Below are positions 44,117 through 55,889 of a stretch of 64,000 nt of DNA, piece by piece. The DNA is from Eonycteris spelaea (lineage: Eukaryota; Chordata; Mammalia; Chiroptera; Pteropodidae), in NCBI GenBank assembly GCA_003508835.1, contig PUFA01000144.1, positions 744,001 through 808,000 on the forward strand, given 5' to 3'. The position numbers and the translations under genes are program-made. Every line of letters begins with the position of its first letter. The first letter of the stretch is position 1. The notes under the pieces were generated by a model that did no database searches, had not been told where the DNA came from, and worked only from the letters and a program-made list of their open reading frames with translations.

Positions 44117-45489
44117 TTCTTCTTGCACATTGTCCCCTTTTTGGAGTGCATTCATTTGAGAGCCTGGAATAAATAGAGGTGTAAAAGAGCACACCATGCA
44201 AATGCACAATTTTGTATCAATCAACTCAGAGTGTGTATAAGGATCAGGAATAGGTGCATGTGCTTTTATTTTGGTCTATCCATAGTTGCTTACCTTTTGT
44301 TTCTCTGAAAATCTCTCAGGTTCCAATGTCACCAGCTCAAGGGGCTGACTTTGGGTTTTGTTTGTTTTGCTCTCAAACAAAACACAAAAGAGGCAGCAGT
44401 TAAATAATATTTAAACCAACATCAGCAAAGGCCAACCATCCCAAGCCCAAGTTTGTGATCTCCTGTCCTATTGCGAAGATGAAGCAATGTCATCTTCTAA
44501 CCTCAGGTGCAGCACCTTTGAATGGATTATTTTAAGGGGATCCCACCAACCACAATCCACGGGCTCTCCCTCCCTGACCCATTTCCCCTACATGGACCAT
44601 GCTATGGTGAAATCATGTTAAGATTTAGAAACTTAAAAGCTCCCGTGTATGGGTGAATGGGAAAGTACTCTACAAACTTAACAAAAGACACTGAGGGGCT
44701 TGGTTCACCCTTTCAGTAGGAAGTGTCCTGAAAAGAAGACTGCCTGGGAGGCAAGCAACCTAGCAGAGAAAATCCAACTGGTATTAAGACAGTTACTAGA
44801 ACTAAGGATTTGGCTGATGTCTGAAGGTTGCAGACATTAAAATCATGTGCATTAGAGTCTCAGCTGTGATTTACCCCTTGTAAGTCAAACAGTTCCATGA
44901 TGTCCCCAGAGTCATCAAATGTTTATCATCCTCCAAAGGTTTCTAATCTACTAACAATGATGAACTCTTAGGGAGAAATACTAACTGGCATAGAGTCATT
45001 AAAGCCTTCCTATACCAACCCTGCCCATGAAGTTTCAAAAACTACCATTTCAGGCACCACTGGGTGGGGGAGGGTCGCTGTGTATCAGTATAGAAAACTG
45101 ATGCACATTTTTACCTGCATGTGACATATGGTCACCCAGCCATCAGGACAAGTGATCATCATGATAGATCTGTTATCTGTCTAGTTAAACATACAAAACA
45201 GCTTTACTCCAAGTATAAATTCTGATTCATTGGTAATGACTATCTCATAAGCGGTACTGAAAAAGATCCTGAAGCCTCATCAAAGCCAGCAGACAAAATA
45301 CAATTAATTACCTACGTCTGCTGTGGGTGAAAGTGGTAACATAGATGTTGCCTATTAGTGTTTCTGACAAGGGGATTGCCAAGACCAGCACAGAAGACTT
45401 CACATCAATGCTTCAAATTCTGCCAAGTAGAAAAGCCCTACATATTTCCAGAATAGCAAGTGTTTCAACCATTTAAAATGTGTTTCTCT

Positions 45490-45672
45490 CTAATAGCTAT
45501 CATTGATCGAGCATCTACAGTGTCAGGCACTCTACTTACATTATTTCATTCGATCTTTGTAATAACACTGCAAGGTAGGAATTATCCCCATTTTGCAGCT
45601 GATAAAATAGGTTAAATAACTTGCCCAAAGTCTCCTAGATAATCAGTGGTGGAGCCAAGACTTCAGTGGAGG
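45490..45672 (-). repeat. MIR SINE
   Basis: 'gtgtcaggcactctacttacattatttcattcgatctttgtaataacactgcaaggtaggaattatccccattttgcagctgataaaataggttaaataacttgcccaaagtctcctag' is reversed MIR, ending in the 'ggagccaagacttca' head. Confidence 0.92.
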
Positions 45673-46779
45673 TCTGCCATAAAGTCTGAAGCCAAGGATC
45701 CTGCCATAAATCCTGCTGCCTCCTTGGGATTAGAAAACATGAAGGAAGAGTTGAAGAGTGGGAATCCTTGGCAGTTTGCTGCCAAGCCTTACAGTGAAGT
45801 CTTCGAAGTACCCATCATTCTTTTTGGCTCCTGACAGCATCAGCTAATTGTCTGCTATTAGTCAGCTAAGATTTTTAATTACATTTATATTCAGCTATGT
45901 TAAATTTCAGCTAACTATAATTGAAACTGGGGGCTCAAAGCAAGTTTCAAAGATCATCCACTAGTTTGCTTTGGGTGTACGTCTACTATTTTTTAATGGT
46001 AAATAAGTTAAAAATGTATATGGTTTAAAAAATCAAATATTATTAGAAATGACTTACATTCAGAATCTATGACCCTCCTTCTCAACCCAGTCCTTTTTCC
46101 CAGAGGCAAACACTTTTAATCATTTTTATTTTTATTTTTCCTGGTGGTTACTTCCAATCTCTATATAATAGATATATAGCTCTATTTCTTGATTTATTAT
46201 CTTTAGACATTATATACTGACTTCAGTTATGATGGATGAAAATATAATTCACTTATATCACTTCTACATTCCTCTTAGTTAATCTCCATTTTCAGTTCTT
46301 CTACTCAACATTTGCAACCTCAGGTGGCATGTTCAAGCTCAACTTCTTGTTCCATCAACTATTTACAACTATTTCCTTCTTCCTCTCTTCTATTCCCTAA
46401 CCTCTGACAGCTATACCTGTTATGTTTACATTATCAAGATAAATAAAGTTTACAGTTTCTTTGAAACCATAGTTCACTTCTCCATGAATTATACAGTGAA
46501 TTCTAAAACCTGAAAACCAGGAAGTAACATAACATTTCTGGCCTCTATTCAAATGGATTCTCCTTCTTCACATTCCATCAATTGGTCAAAACTATGCCAC
46601 AGATGACTTTGCTTTATATTTGGGTCATGCCTTTCTTGTATAGAGCTGCTGCTGTTGTTTTCCTAAGCCTCCTTTTTTCTTATGTTCTGTAACATTATAA
46701 TAGTCTCAGAATTTTCAAAGTTCTCAGTATATGGTTTACCCGATAAGTTACCCTGTCCCCCAAATTGCCAAGACCCTCT
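45673..46779. other. Unassigned AT-rich sequence
   Basis: No clear family, though the pyrimidine-rich AT-heavy composition from about 46100 could be the unrecognised continuation of the antisense LINE that follows. No frames of note. Confidence 0.35.
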
Positions 46780-48600
46780 CCAACATGACTAATTTCTCCC
46801 TAGTCCTGACACCCAGCTGCCAGACTTGGATTTGTTTGTTGTTCTTCTAGGTTGAAGCTTTTGTCTTCCATGGCTTCCTCTTTCCAGTTCACTCCCTTGA
46901 TTTTTTTTTTTCTGAAACACATTCTCTAATAACTTCCTAAGACAGAGTGCATGGGTCATAATCTTTCCGAGTCCTTGAAAAAACTAATCTTTATCCCAAC
47001 CTCAAACTTGATTGATAGAGAGCCAGGTATAGAATTTTAGAACAAAAAATGACATTTACTCAGAACCTTGAAAGGATTGCTCCATATCTTCTAGCATCCA
47101 GTGTTGCTATTAGAAGTTTAATGTCAGACTGATTGCTATGGTCTGAATATCTGTGTCCCCCGAGATTGATATGTCGAAATCCTAATGCTCAATGTGATGG
47201 TATTAGGAGGCAGGGCCTTTGGGACGTGCTTAGATCATGAGGGTGGAGCCCTCACAAGTGGAATTAGTGCCTTTACTAAAGAGGCCTCAGAGAACTCATT
47301 AGCCTCTTTCCACAATATGAGGATACAATGAGAAGGAGCCAGGAAGAGGTCTCATCAGAATGCAACCATGCCGCCACCTTGATCTTGACTTCCAATCTCC
47401 AGAACAGTGAGAAATAAATGTTTATTGTTTATATCTTACACAGTCTCTGCTATTTTGCTGTTGTAGCCCAAGTGAACTAAGATTCTGATTCTTACTCCTT
47501 TCTAAGTTGCCTGCTTTTCCTCTCAGAAAACTTTTAAGATCTTCTATTTCTCTCCAATGAAGAAAAATTTTATGATTATTTGTCTTGATGTGGACCTTTT
47601 CACATCTGTTCCGTTCAATACTTCATAGGCCTTTTTTAATCTGAAGACTTGCATCTTCCCTCCAGTCCTGAGTTATTTTCTTATTTACTTAATAATGTCC
47701 TCTCCTCTAGTTTCCTCTGCTAATTCAGGAACTCCTACTAAAGCCAATCTGTTATTCAGAGGGTGCAACTCCTGGGTTGATCTTCTTACCTTTTCTTTCT
47801 AATTTTTTCTTCAAATTCTTCCTCGCCTTTCTTTCTTTCTCTCACTCCCTTTCATTCTTTTTATTCTAAATTCTTAGAGGTTTCCTTCACTTTGTCTTCC
47901 AATCCTTATATCAATTTATTTTGTTAGCAATCATCTTTTATATTCTTATCAATCCTTTTATTCCATTTTAATAAAATTCTCCCCTGTTTTATGGATGCAA
48001 TATTTTCTCATGTCCATATAGAGAAACTAATTTTTTTAAGTGTTCCTCTTTCCCATGAATTATTTCTATTTGCTCTGGGCTCATTTTTATTTGTTTCTAT
48101 TGGCCATTCTCTTTCATGTTATGAGCTTTGCTCAAATATCCTAATAATCCTCAGACACCATTTCATATTTAAAAAGGAAGCAATGAACAGTTTACCAGGA
48201 GCTCTGTGAATTGCATTTGGCTTATCAACTGGCAGATTTTGCTTCAAGCAAACAGGTGGGAAACCAGCCATAACATCTGTAGATGTCTCTATTCCTGAAG
48301 GAAGAGAGCCTTACTCTGGAGCAGTAACCCTCATACTACTCTTTCTCCAAAGAGTATGCTCAATTTTTTTAGAAAAGATTCAGTTGGAGGACAAGGGCTG
48401 TTTTAGGTTGCACAGAAAAAAAAATGGAGGAGTGGGATCAACAGTTCTATGGATCTTCAATTTGTTTTTGTGTTCAGCTCCAGGTCCTATTTCCACCCTT
48501 TGCATGCGTGCTGTCTCCAGGACAATGCCTCCCTATTATTCTTTTGGCAATGGATATTCTCCTTTTGCTAAAGCCCAACTACACCTTCCAACCCTGAAAC
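46780..48600 (-). mobile_element. HAL1/L1M-type LINE, antisense, split by an MLT1A0 LTR
   Basis: Antisense landmarks of an old HAL1/L1 element run before the LTR ('ccatggcttcctctttccagttcactcccttgat', 'cattctctaataacttcctaagacagagtgcatgg', 'aacttgattgatagagagccaggtatagaattttag', 'ggattgctccatatcttctagcatccagtgttgctattagaag') and continue after it ('actttttaagatcttc'-type block near 47530, 'ttgatgtggaccttttcac', 'cttgcatcttccctccagtcctg', 'tttcctctgctaattcaggaactcctac'). ORF1-like sequence is fully decayed. The 5' end of the element, near 48600, is approximate. Confidence 0.72.
47129..47489 (+). mobile_element. MLT1A0-type solo LTR nested in the LINE, 5-bp TSD
   Basis: The LTR runs 47134-47484, flanked by CTGAT (47129-47133 and 47485-47489). 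Landmarks: 'tgctatggtctgaatatctgtgtcccccgagattgatatg', 'gtgatggtattaggaggcagggcctttggg', 'catgagggtggagccctcacaagtggaattagtgcc', 'ccgccaccttgatcttgacttccaatctccagaacagtgagaaataaatgtttattg'. The interrupted LINE reads through when the LTR and one TSD copy are ignored, so insertion was after the LINE. Confidence 0.94.
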
Positions 48601-49409
48601 TTTCTTCACTGTTTCATTAGCCAATTATTTCTCCACACGTTTTCTTCCTTCCAGATATTTGTTGAAAGATACGTGCTATTCCTACCCCCACATATATACT
48701 TAGTTCTTTTAGTTTTTGTTTGTTGTCTTCTAAAAAAACTTCCTTACTATAACTTTAATGCCATCGTGGGGAGGGGGAGAGAAAGAGACAGACAGACAGA
48801 GACAGAGGAAGAGAGGGAGAGAGGGAGAGGGAGAGAGAGAGAGAACTTCTGCCATTTCAAACTAAAGTCTATATAGTTTTTAAGTAGTGTTCCACAAAGC
48901 CAAGCTTGTAGGGAGAAGGATAGTAGAAAGAGCAAAGGCAGGACACCAAAACAGGAGACAAGAGGTGAGACTTTCGCACTTCAACAAGAGCTCTCTGCTT
49001 TTATTATTGTGCTTCTGCAGATTTTATTTGATTAGATCTTTGTATAAGAAAAAATCAAAGAGTAATTCAAGACAAAATACAATGAAGAGCTAAAATAAGT
49101 GGTCCAGAAAATGAACTTTCAAGTGTGGGCTAGAATAGTTAGGGAAAGGTACTTAGGAGAGGTGGGACTTTTAGAGAACTCTAGGGCTGAAAGGTATGTT
49201 GGCAGCAGATTCTACAGGACCTTTTAAGCTTATGGGACCTTGTGTTAACAAGTCTGGGCTTTATCCTAAACATAAAGGAGCAATTAGATGGCTTAAAACG
49301 AGGAAGTAAAACGAACTCATGTGTGTTTTTGAAAGTTCACCCTGATTTTAGATGTATAGATGTGATCATCAGCAAGTGGGTAAGGACTTTTCATATTTCT
49401 CTCACTTGA
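48601..49409. other. Unassigned with a GA-rich microsatellite
   Basis: Apart from the purine tract at 48767-48844, no element recognised. Frames on either strand here are composition artefacts. Confidence 0.4.
48767..48844. repeat. GA/GACA-rich tract
   Basis: GGGGAG, (GACA)3-4, GAGAGGGA and (GA)n units in an almost pure purine plus strand of about 78 bases with only the GACA cytosines interrupting. Confidence 0.95.
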
Positions 49410-49565
49410 TCCTTACCATGCCCCATGGAGGTAGGACAAGCAGGCATTATTGCTATCCCTAATTCACAGGTGTGGAAACTGAGGCTCAGAGAGATTATAT
49501 GATGTATTTGAAGTTACATCAGTAGTAAATGTTAGAGCCAAGCCAGGAATCTGCCTTTCTTAATT
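49410..49565 (-). repeat. MIR SINE
   Basis: 'ccttaccatgccccatggaggtaggacaagcaggcattattgctatccctaattcacaggtgtggaaactgaggctcagagagattatatgatgta' is the reverse of MIR with the 'gttagagccaagccaggaatctgcc' head. Confidence 0.9.
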
Positions 49566-49856
49566 CCTTTTGGAGTTAAGTTAAAGGCGTAAAGGAACCA
49601 TTGTGAACTAGTGGTGTTTGGCCCAGACTGACCAGTCAGTGTCACAGACTGACCTGGAGGACCATGCCACCATCCTAGCCACATTCCCCGCACACTCAGG
49701 CATGCCTGCCACTAACTTTCCCACCCTTTGGAGCCATGTATCCCAGTCACATTAGGCCACCTACAGTTCAGAAGAAAAAAAATGCAGAAGGAAGACAACA
49801 GTGAATTCATTATCCATTATGTACCCTTCCTTCTCTTCCAAAAGCCATTTGAATAC
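49566..49856. other. Unassigned sequence
   Basis: No repeat or gene recognised between the MIR and the next LTR. Confidence 0.35.
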
Positions 49857-50314
49857 TATCCTAGGTTGAATAGCGTTCCCCAAAAATTATGTCCAGCTGG
49901 CACTTCAGAATGTGGCCTTCTTTGGAAATAGGATCTTTGCAGATTTAACTGGTTAAGACTGGATCATACTGGAGTAGGATGGGTGCTAAATCCAATGACT
50001 AGAATTTTTATAAGAAGGCCGTGTGAACACACAGACACACAGGGAAACGGCCATGTCACAATGAAGAAGGCAGAGATTAGAGTGATGCATCCACAAGCCA
50101 AGGGTGTCAAGGAGTGGCTTAGGACGTCTGGGAGCCACCAGAGGCCAGGACTAGTCAAGGAAGGGTTCCCATACAGGCTTCAGAGGGAGCATGGCCCCTG
50201 CCAATACCTTGATTTCAGACTTCAAGCCTTCAGAACTGTGAGAGAATAAATTTCTGTCATTTTAAGCCACCTGTTTATGGTCGTTTGTTACAGTTACCAT
50301 AGGAAGTTAATACA
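49857..50314 (+). mobile_element. MLT1D-like LTR
   Basis: 'ctaggttgaatagcgttccccaaaaattatgtcc', 'cttctttggaaataggatctttgcagatttaactggttaag', 'ggtgctaaatccaatgactagaatttttataagaagg', 'gattagagtgatgcatccacaagccaagg', 'gggagccaccagaggccagg', 'ggagcatggcccctgccaataccttgatttcag' and 'actgtgagagaataaatttctgtcattttaagccacc' give a full MLT1 LTR with a clear AATAAA. Flanks AATAC and AATAG could be a one-mismatch TSD. Confidence 0.92.
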
Positions 50315-51379
50315 AATAGTAAATTCGAAGCCAAACAAAAACAAAAACAAAAGGAAAAGAAGTAATTTGTTTCATTTAAAATAATCACAAAAAATTACAA
50401 AATATAGGAAGGATTTAACAGAAAAATTGAAAATTGACTCCTTGTTTGGGTGAAGTTACAGACATTTTCCTCGGTGTTAAGTTTGTTAAATAAAGATGAT
50501 GTCAGCCAAAAACATAGGCTTTGAGAGAGGAGGAACTATAGAGCTGAAGTTCAGGAAAACTAATCCTTGCCCCACCAGGACATTCTTGTACGTTGGGTTC
50601 CTAGGCCTCCAGAATACTGCTCCACACTGTGGAAGCCACCATTTCTTAACTGTTGTGTCCTCCCTGTGCTAGGCACTTGACTAGCTTCACCTCACTTCAT
50701 CCTCAGCATTCCTGACTGGCAAATACTAAGCTCTCAATTAATATTTGTTGACCATCAGACTAACCCCATGAGGCACGTATTGACTTGCTTTAGGAAGCCA
50801 TGTACTGTCACAGGAAGCTTTTTGGCAGATGATCTCTAAGGTCCCTTCCAATGTTTGAGTGCTATGAATTCTTTGCTTCTATCTTCAGCTAAGCCAGCAT
50901 GCAGACTTCAAGAAAGGGCTTTCCTACTCAATGAAATACTCCCTGTTTCCTGAGCTCCAGCTAAGCCCAGAAATAAACACACTTTGAGGTAAAGCAAAAC
51001 TCTTCTTTGTCCTGACTTTTTGCCCATATCAAGCCAAGTGAATAAAAGTCCAAAGGTGATTCATATTTGGCCTTACTACAGAGACATCAGGCATATAGGC
51101 TCGCACACACACCCTTCTCTCCCACACATGCTTACTCTAGCCACGTGCCTATTACTGAGGCCTCACTGGTCCAGACCTGGCTTAACTGGTATCCTAATGG
51201 GTGAAGGAGGGTGGAAGAAAATGGAGAGTAAACCTATTTACAGTTAACCACAAAGCAGGCTGATGGATTTCCAAGATGAAGTCCTCAGGACCAAACTGCA
51301 CTTAACATCCCAAGGTATCTGTCATAGATGACAGCGAAGTTAGAAACCCCTTGTAATCTGAAGTTAAGAAGGGTAAACT
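50315..51379. other. Unassigned, with an L2/MIR-like scrap
   Basis: An ACAAAA-rich stretch occurs at 50333-50350. 'ctgtgctaggcacttgactagcttcacctcacttcatcctcagcattcctgac...aagctctcaattaatatttgttgacc' (50666-50755) resembles MIR and L2 endings. No gene. Confidence 0.4.
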
Positions 51380-51475
51380 TACTGAATGAAGAACCAGGAA
51401 ATGGAGGCTGAAATCCAACCTACTGGCAATTACTAGCCATGTGACCTTGGACAACTAACAAAAGGTTAAGTCATC
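51380..51475 (+). repeat. MIR fragment
   Basis: 'gaggctgaaatccaacctactggcaattactagccatgtgaccttggacaactaac' matches the MIR head-core junction. Confidence 0.7.
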
Positions 51476-51529
51476 CACAGGGCAATTCCACAATTCTTCA
51501 TGCAATGGGAAAATCCCACCACCATCTTT

Positions 51530-51935
51530 CTTCAATTTCCTGAACTCCCCACTACTCTCAGACTGCCCACACTGCTGACCATACACGCTGGCATTTGCGT
51601 ACTCTGCCCTTGCACAGGCTTTTCCCTCCTCAGGAATGCCCTTCCCAGTCCAACCCCTGAGTGTTCAAACACAACCCTCCCTTCAAGACTAAATTGACAG
51701 GATTCTACAAAGCTGGAATCCTCCTGGGTTCTTTCAATTTGAAATAATCTCATTTTCAGCTTGTATAGCACTCTACTTGTGATGAATTTGATTCTTTCTA
51801 TCTCACATTTTAGTTATTTGGGGTATATTTGATAACACCTCCTTCCATTACTCTGTGAGCTACTGGAAGGCACATTCTGCACCTGGTTCATCTTTGAATC
51901 CCCTGTCATTGCTAGCACATGCTCAGAAAGCCTAC
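51530..51935 (+). mobile_element. L2 LINE 3' portion
   Basis: 'gcacaggcttttccctcctcaggaatgcccttcccag' corresponds to the L2 'gcacttgctgttccctctgcctggaacactcttcc' block. It continues with 'gtatagcactctacttgtg', 'ctctgtgagctactggaaggcacattctgcacctggttcatctttgaatcccctgtcattgctagcacatgctcagaaa', an L2 ending. Confidence 0.82.
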
Positions 51936-52559
51936 AGAAGTTGCCCAAGGACACATAACTCATTAGTCATAGTTCTCATCACTGGTTCTTATTTCATTCT
52001 CATTTGGGGCCAGAGTCCCAGGAAACTAATAAAATTGGTTCATGCAAATAACTCCATGTTGTGTGACAAAGAAAATTTTGCAAACATATTACAAACTTTA
52101 GGAGACATTAATGACTCTTTTTGAAAAAGACAACTGAAGGGAAACCCCACTTTTTATTGTTTGGTTGAGCCTAGTTCTGGGGAGAAGATATGGTGTATAT
52201 GAATGCTATCATCAAAGCAGGTGTACCAGGGGTGGGCAAAGAGTCTGGTTTCTGTGTATATTCCTAAGAAAGACATTTGTAGGTTGCTTTGGAAGTTGAT
52301 TGTGGTGGGGACAAGGAAATGTTTGCTTAGCAGCATTTAAAACAAAAAATACTCCCCCTCCCAGTGCGCCCTTTATCTATGCAGCCTGACTTCAGGCTGG
52401 AGGATTAGAACGTTTCTTAAAGAATAATGGATCTGTTTGCTTTCAGAGTCATGACCTGTTTCTCCTAATTAAGACAAACATTATACTTAGTATAACATGA
52501 AGAAGTGAGGAAAGTGAGAAGGTTTTGAAAAATGAAGCACTTTTGTAAATTACCTAATC
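51936..52559. other. Unassigned sequence
   Basis: No recognised repeat and no supported gene. Confidence 0.35.
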
Positions 52560-52995
52560 CTATTTGTTTTGTTTCCCAGGTGTTACCAGCCGTTCCTATT
52601 TGAAGCCTAACATGGCAAACACCATCTATTTGTCCTCTAATGACAGACTGAAATTATTTTTAAGGCCATCTTTGTGATTAAAAGCTCAAGAAGCAGCCAT
52701 AAATTACCCAGGAGAGCCATCTATTTAAAAATATCATAAATAATCATAAACATTATATATAACAAGAAATAAATATCATAGAACTTACCCTTTTCCAACA
52801 ATCAGACAAAGCCAGATAGGAGGCCAAGTAGCCCCATTCTTCTGCCCCTCATCTGCCTGGTGAATGAGACCTTCCACTCCCGCTAGGGAGCCTGGCTACT
52901 CTCTCCAGGCTGCCTAAGAAAAATCGACTCAGTGTGCAATCCCATCCTAATGCTTGCACATTAAATGCCAGTAATCAAACACCATTAATCACCCC
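52560..52995. promoter_or_regulatory. Candidate conserved non-coding element
   Basis: Repeat-free block with repeated 'cataaa/aataatcataaac' motifs (about 52730-52755), 'gccataaattaccc' and 'cagtaatcaaacaccattaatcac' (52970-52993). Such TTTATG and TAAT cores are HOX/CDX and homeodomain type. Assignment is compositional inference. Confidence 0.28.
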
Positions 52996-53034
52996 CACAG
53001 GGCCTAGTATTGATTTGCCTCTTGGGAGTTCTAG

Positions 53035-53290
53035 CATTTAAGAGCTCTGCTCTGACATCAGACAGTGGAATCAAATGGCTTCCTGGCTCCACCATTCACC
53101 ACCAAACCGCTTAAAGAAAGTTGCTAAAAATCTCTCAGCCTCAGTTTCCTTGTGGGCAAATAGGAACAACAGTCTTCCCCATAGGAATAAGTTAGAGTAT
53201 AAATTAGATAATGTATATAAATCGCTTAGCACAGTGCTCAGCAGATAAAAGCCAATCCAAAAAAAAAAAAATGTTCACTGTTATTATTCC
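53035..53290 (+). repeat. MIR SINE
   Basis: 'aagagctctgctctgacatcagacagtgg...ttcctggctccaccattcacc...ctctcagcctcagtttccttgtgggcaaataggaacaacagtc...ataaatcgcttagcacagtgctcagcagataa' is a nearly full-length MIR on the plus strand, with an A13 run near 53258. Confidence 0.92.
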
Positions 53291-53369
53291 TCAAGTGTGT
53301 TTCTTGCTCAAAATGGAACTTGACCTGCTTTGCTTTGTTTATGTAGTTTAGGAAACAAGTGAGAACAGA

Positions 53370-53720
53370 GAAGGACACACACAGAGAGATAGTGGAGATT
53401 GTGTGCAAACAATACAGTTCCTGGTATTATCTGGCTGGGAGCTCCTATGAAACTATCACATTACAGAACACAGGTGGCATTCACCCCAACAGCAGAGCTG
53501 AGACAAAAGCTCAAGTGCCAACTGTTTATTTGGGGATGCCATCTCAGGAGGAACAAGTGGGAGGCAAGAGAAAAAATAAGGAAGAGAATAAGGATGCGTT
53601 TCTGAGTTGGCCACTGATATATGAGACCAGGTGCTGGATCTCATGAGACTAGATAGGACCCCCATGCTGTCCATCAAGGCAGAAAAGAGAAGCATTGCTC
53701 CATCAGCTCCTATTGGCTAT
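53370..53720 (-). mobile_element. Possible 3' LTR of the neighbouring ERV-L
   Basis: Reading the minus strand, 'aataaacagttgg' near 53519-53531 would be a polyadenylation signal, with 'tctcatgagatccagcacctgg' upstream. It sits where the 3' LTR of the minus-strand ERV-L remnant should be. The family could not be recognised directly, so this rests mainly on position and the signal. Confidence 0.3.
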
Positions 53721-54429
53721 TGGTCAAGTTGTCTCGAGGAGCATAAACTCTTGCACAATTTCGGGTTGCACATGCATGAGTTCCAAGCAATTCCTGAAGG
53801 AACCCCATTCTGCAGCAATGAAGAAAATGCAGTGAGTAACATAGCATGGGCCTGAGGATTGCACCCATGAAGCTGGTAGAAATCTGTGCTGAAGTGATCA
53901 TACTGCAGTGACTGGAATAAGAGATAAAGCCAAAGTGATATTAACTTATGAACAGCTCTAATCAATTCAAAGAGGTTGAAATGTTCTTAAAGGAGACATC
54001 TAAGAAATGAACTGTTTTCTGAAATGCATTATCTCCAAATTCTTTAAGCCATGCCATTGGATGATGAAAACGTGATCATTTCTTGGCTCCTGACTCAAAA
54101 GTTAACATCCCAACCTCATTGACTTCGCTCTTTTTCATCTCTATTTCAAAATCAGAGAATCTCAAAGTTGGCATTCCAACTACCTCCATCAGAAACACAG
54201 GTCCTTTCCACAGTGGCCACAACAAGAGGCACCTAGTTTGTGTTAGGACACTCCAAGTGAAGGAAATTTCAGTTTCTCCGGAGACAGCTGTTTCCTCTTC
54301 CCATAGCTCTATTAGAAAAATAATCTGACTTTTGTCTAAACGAGGCAGACTGAACATGCATTAACCAATACCCTTTCTACCAAACATCCCAGGTCTCTTT
54401 TCACTATACTATGACAAAGAGTGGGAGAC
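53721..54429. other. Unassigned interval between LTR-like and pol-like sequence
   Basis: Should hold the rest of ERV-L pol (RNase H and integrase) if the provirus were whole, but the length is too small and I recognise only doubtful similarity. Antisense frames 53717-53965 and 54076-54357 have no motif I would stand on. Most of the pol 3' half is deleted or unrecognisable. Confidence 0.35.
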
Positions 54430-55815
54430 TTAACATAGTTCTAGACAAGATTGTAAATACATAGCCTTGTCCATTGTGAGTACCAATGGTTTCTGTTCCT
54501 CTTCTCTGAGAAGGATAGAAAAGAATGCATTTGCCAGATCAATGACCTCATGCGATGTACCCAAGGTTGTATTAACATGCCTCACAAAAAATGCCACAGC
54601 AGCAATCAGAGCTACTACTTGCTTGAGTTTGCAATAGTCAACTATCATTCTCCAGGATTTGTCTGGGTTTTGCGGGGGTCAGTCTGGTGAATTAAATAGG
54701 AATATGACAGGGACCATTCTGCATCTTTAGGTCTCGAAGTGTGACACTAATTTCTGCCATTCCCCTCCACCAAGGCAATGTTTTAATTTACTATCTGGCC
54801 AGGAGTGTGGCCAGGAGAAAGTTACAGAGATTTTTCTTCAGCCTTCCTCATTGTGGTTGCTCTCACCCAAGGATCCATTCAGAGGACGTGATAACCACCA
54901 AGCATGTCTCTTCCAATTATACATTCAGGGAATTGGGAAATGATTATCAGTTGGGCCGCAGTGAGATGGACCTGGGCCAGAACTATATTTATTACTTGGC
55001 CTCCATATACAATAACTATAAGAGTGGGGATGAGAGATGAAAAGGAGACAGGATGACACTCAGGGCTCTTAGGTATCAACATCAACTTGAAACTAATATC
55101 CATCAATCCTTAAAAGGTTCAGGTATTTCTTTCTCACCAGGCTTCTCTTATTGTTTGGAAAATGGTATATCCTGTGACCTCTCCCATAGGACATAGTCTT
55201 CTGGTTGGTTTTTGGCCTTCTGTAGTACATCCCTGCTAACATGTGTCCATCTCTGAATCTTTTAATCTTTTCCTCCAAACTCATCTGCTGTGACAATCTT
55301 GCATTTCTCTCCACTTAATGTACTTCTAGGAACCATCCTATTGTTATATTCAAACCATCTCTCAGATTCTGTGCCAGGGTATAAAATTCTGTACCTCAGG
55401 AGAGCACTCCTAAATCAACAAACTCTTACCCAGCCCTGCATCCATGCTTTCTCAAGAATCAGCCCATGAATACTGTCCCAGCTCTTGCTGGCACATGTCG
55501 GCGAGACTCTAAAGTTCCTCTAGGGTATAGTTCCTCCTTCCTCACCAGGCCCAGCATGTATCCACCATGGTTATGTTGTGACTTAAACCCAGGAGACAAT
55601 GTAGAGAAGGTCCTAGAGAGGAGTCATTTAGTGTGGGAGAATCCTATCTATTATCTTCAGACAAGAGAGAGAACTAGTCCTTAATATGGTGAAAAAAGCC
55701 ACTTCTCTGGTATCAGAAGTTGTAGAGGATTCTGGGGATTCAAGATTTGGGGGTGCATCAACCTAGATGCCTCCATTCTATGTGGCAAGATTCTTTTCCT
55801 GTTTGGTCTCGCCAA
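54430..55815 (-). mobile_element. ERV-L internal remnant: protease and start of reverse transcriptase
   Basis: On the minus strand the frame 54430-54648 contains VDYCKL and then IDLANAFFSI, the order of the reverse-transcriptase N-terminal YRKL and 'D-ANAFFSI' motifs of ERV-L. Upstream, 54879-55106 carries PECIIGRDML, the C-terminal G-D-L type motif of the retroviral protease. Sequence farther 5' (to about 55815) fits the end of gag and start of pro by nucleotide wording. The RT frame stops after about 70 residues, well before the YxDD region, so the element is dead. Endogenous retrovirus relic, no function implied. Confidence 0.8.
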
Positions 55816-55889
55816 TCTACATGGTTTAGGAATTAACCTTTAGAGTGCAATTATTCTTACAGTGAAGCCCTGAGCCTGGTCCTCACTTT

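Larger units (their letters stand above)
41651..45489. other. Long unassigned interval with microsatellites
   Basis: No gene or interspersed repeat recognised in 3.8 kb. It carries (TTG/CTG)n at 43041-43065, (TC)11 at 43823-43844, a GT/GC run at 44071-44116, and a 10-bp hairpin at 44355-44383 (GTTTTGTTTG with CAAACAAAAC, nine-base loop). Frames here (for example minus 42544-42837, plus 41980-42270) have no known domain. Confidence 0.4.

Noticed and set aside
43992..44224. Two His/Thr/Arg-rich minus-strand frames
   Set aside because: Translation of a GT/GC microsatellite.
53717..53965. Minus-strand frame with a GVPSGIAWNSC segment that faintly recalls retroviral integrase
   Set aside because: Similarity is too weak and no zinc-binding or DDE residues can be placed, so integrase is not claimed.
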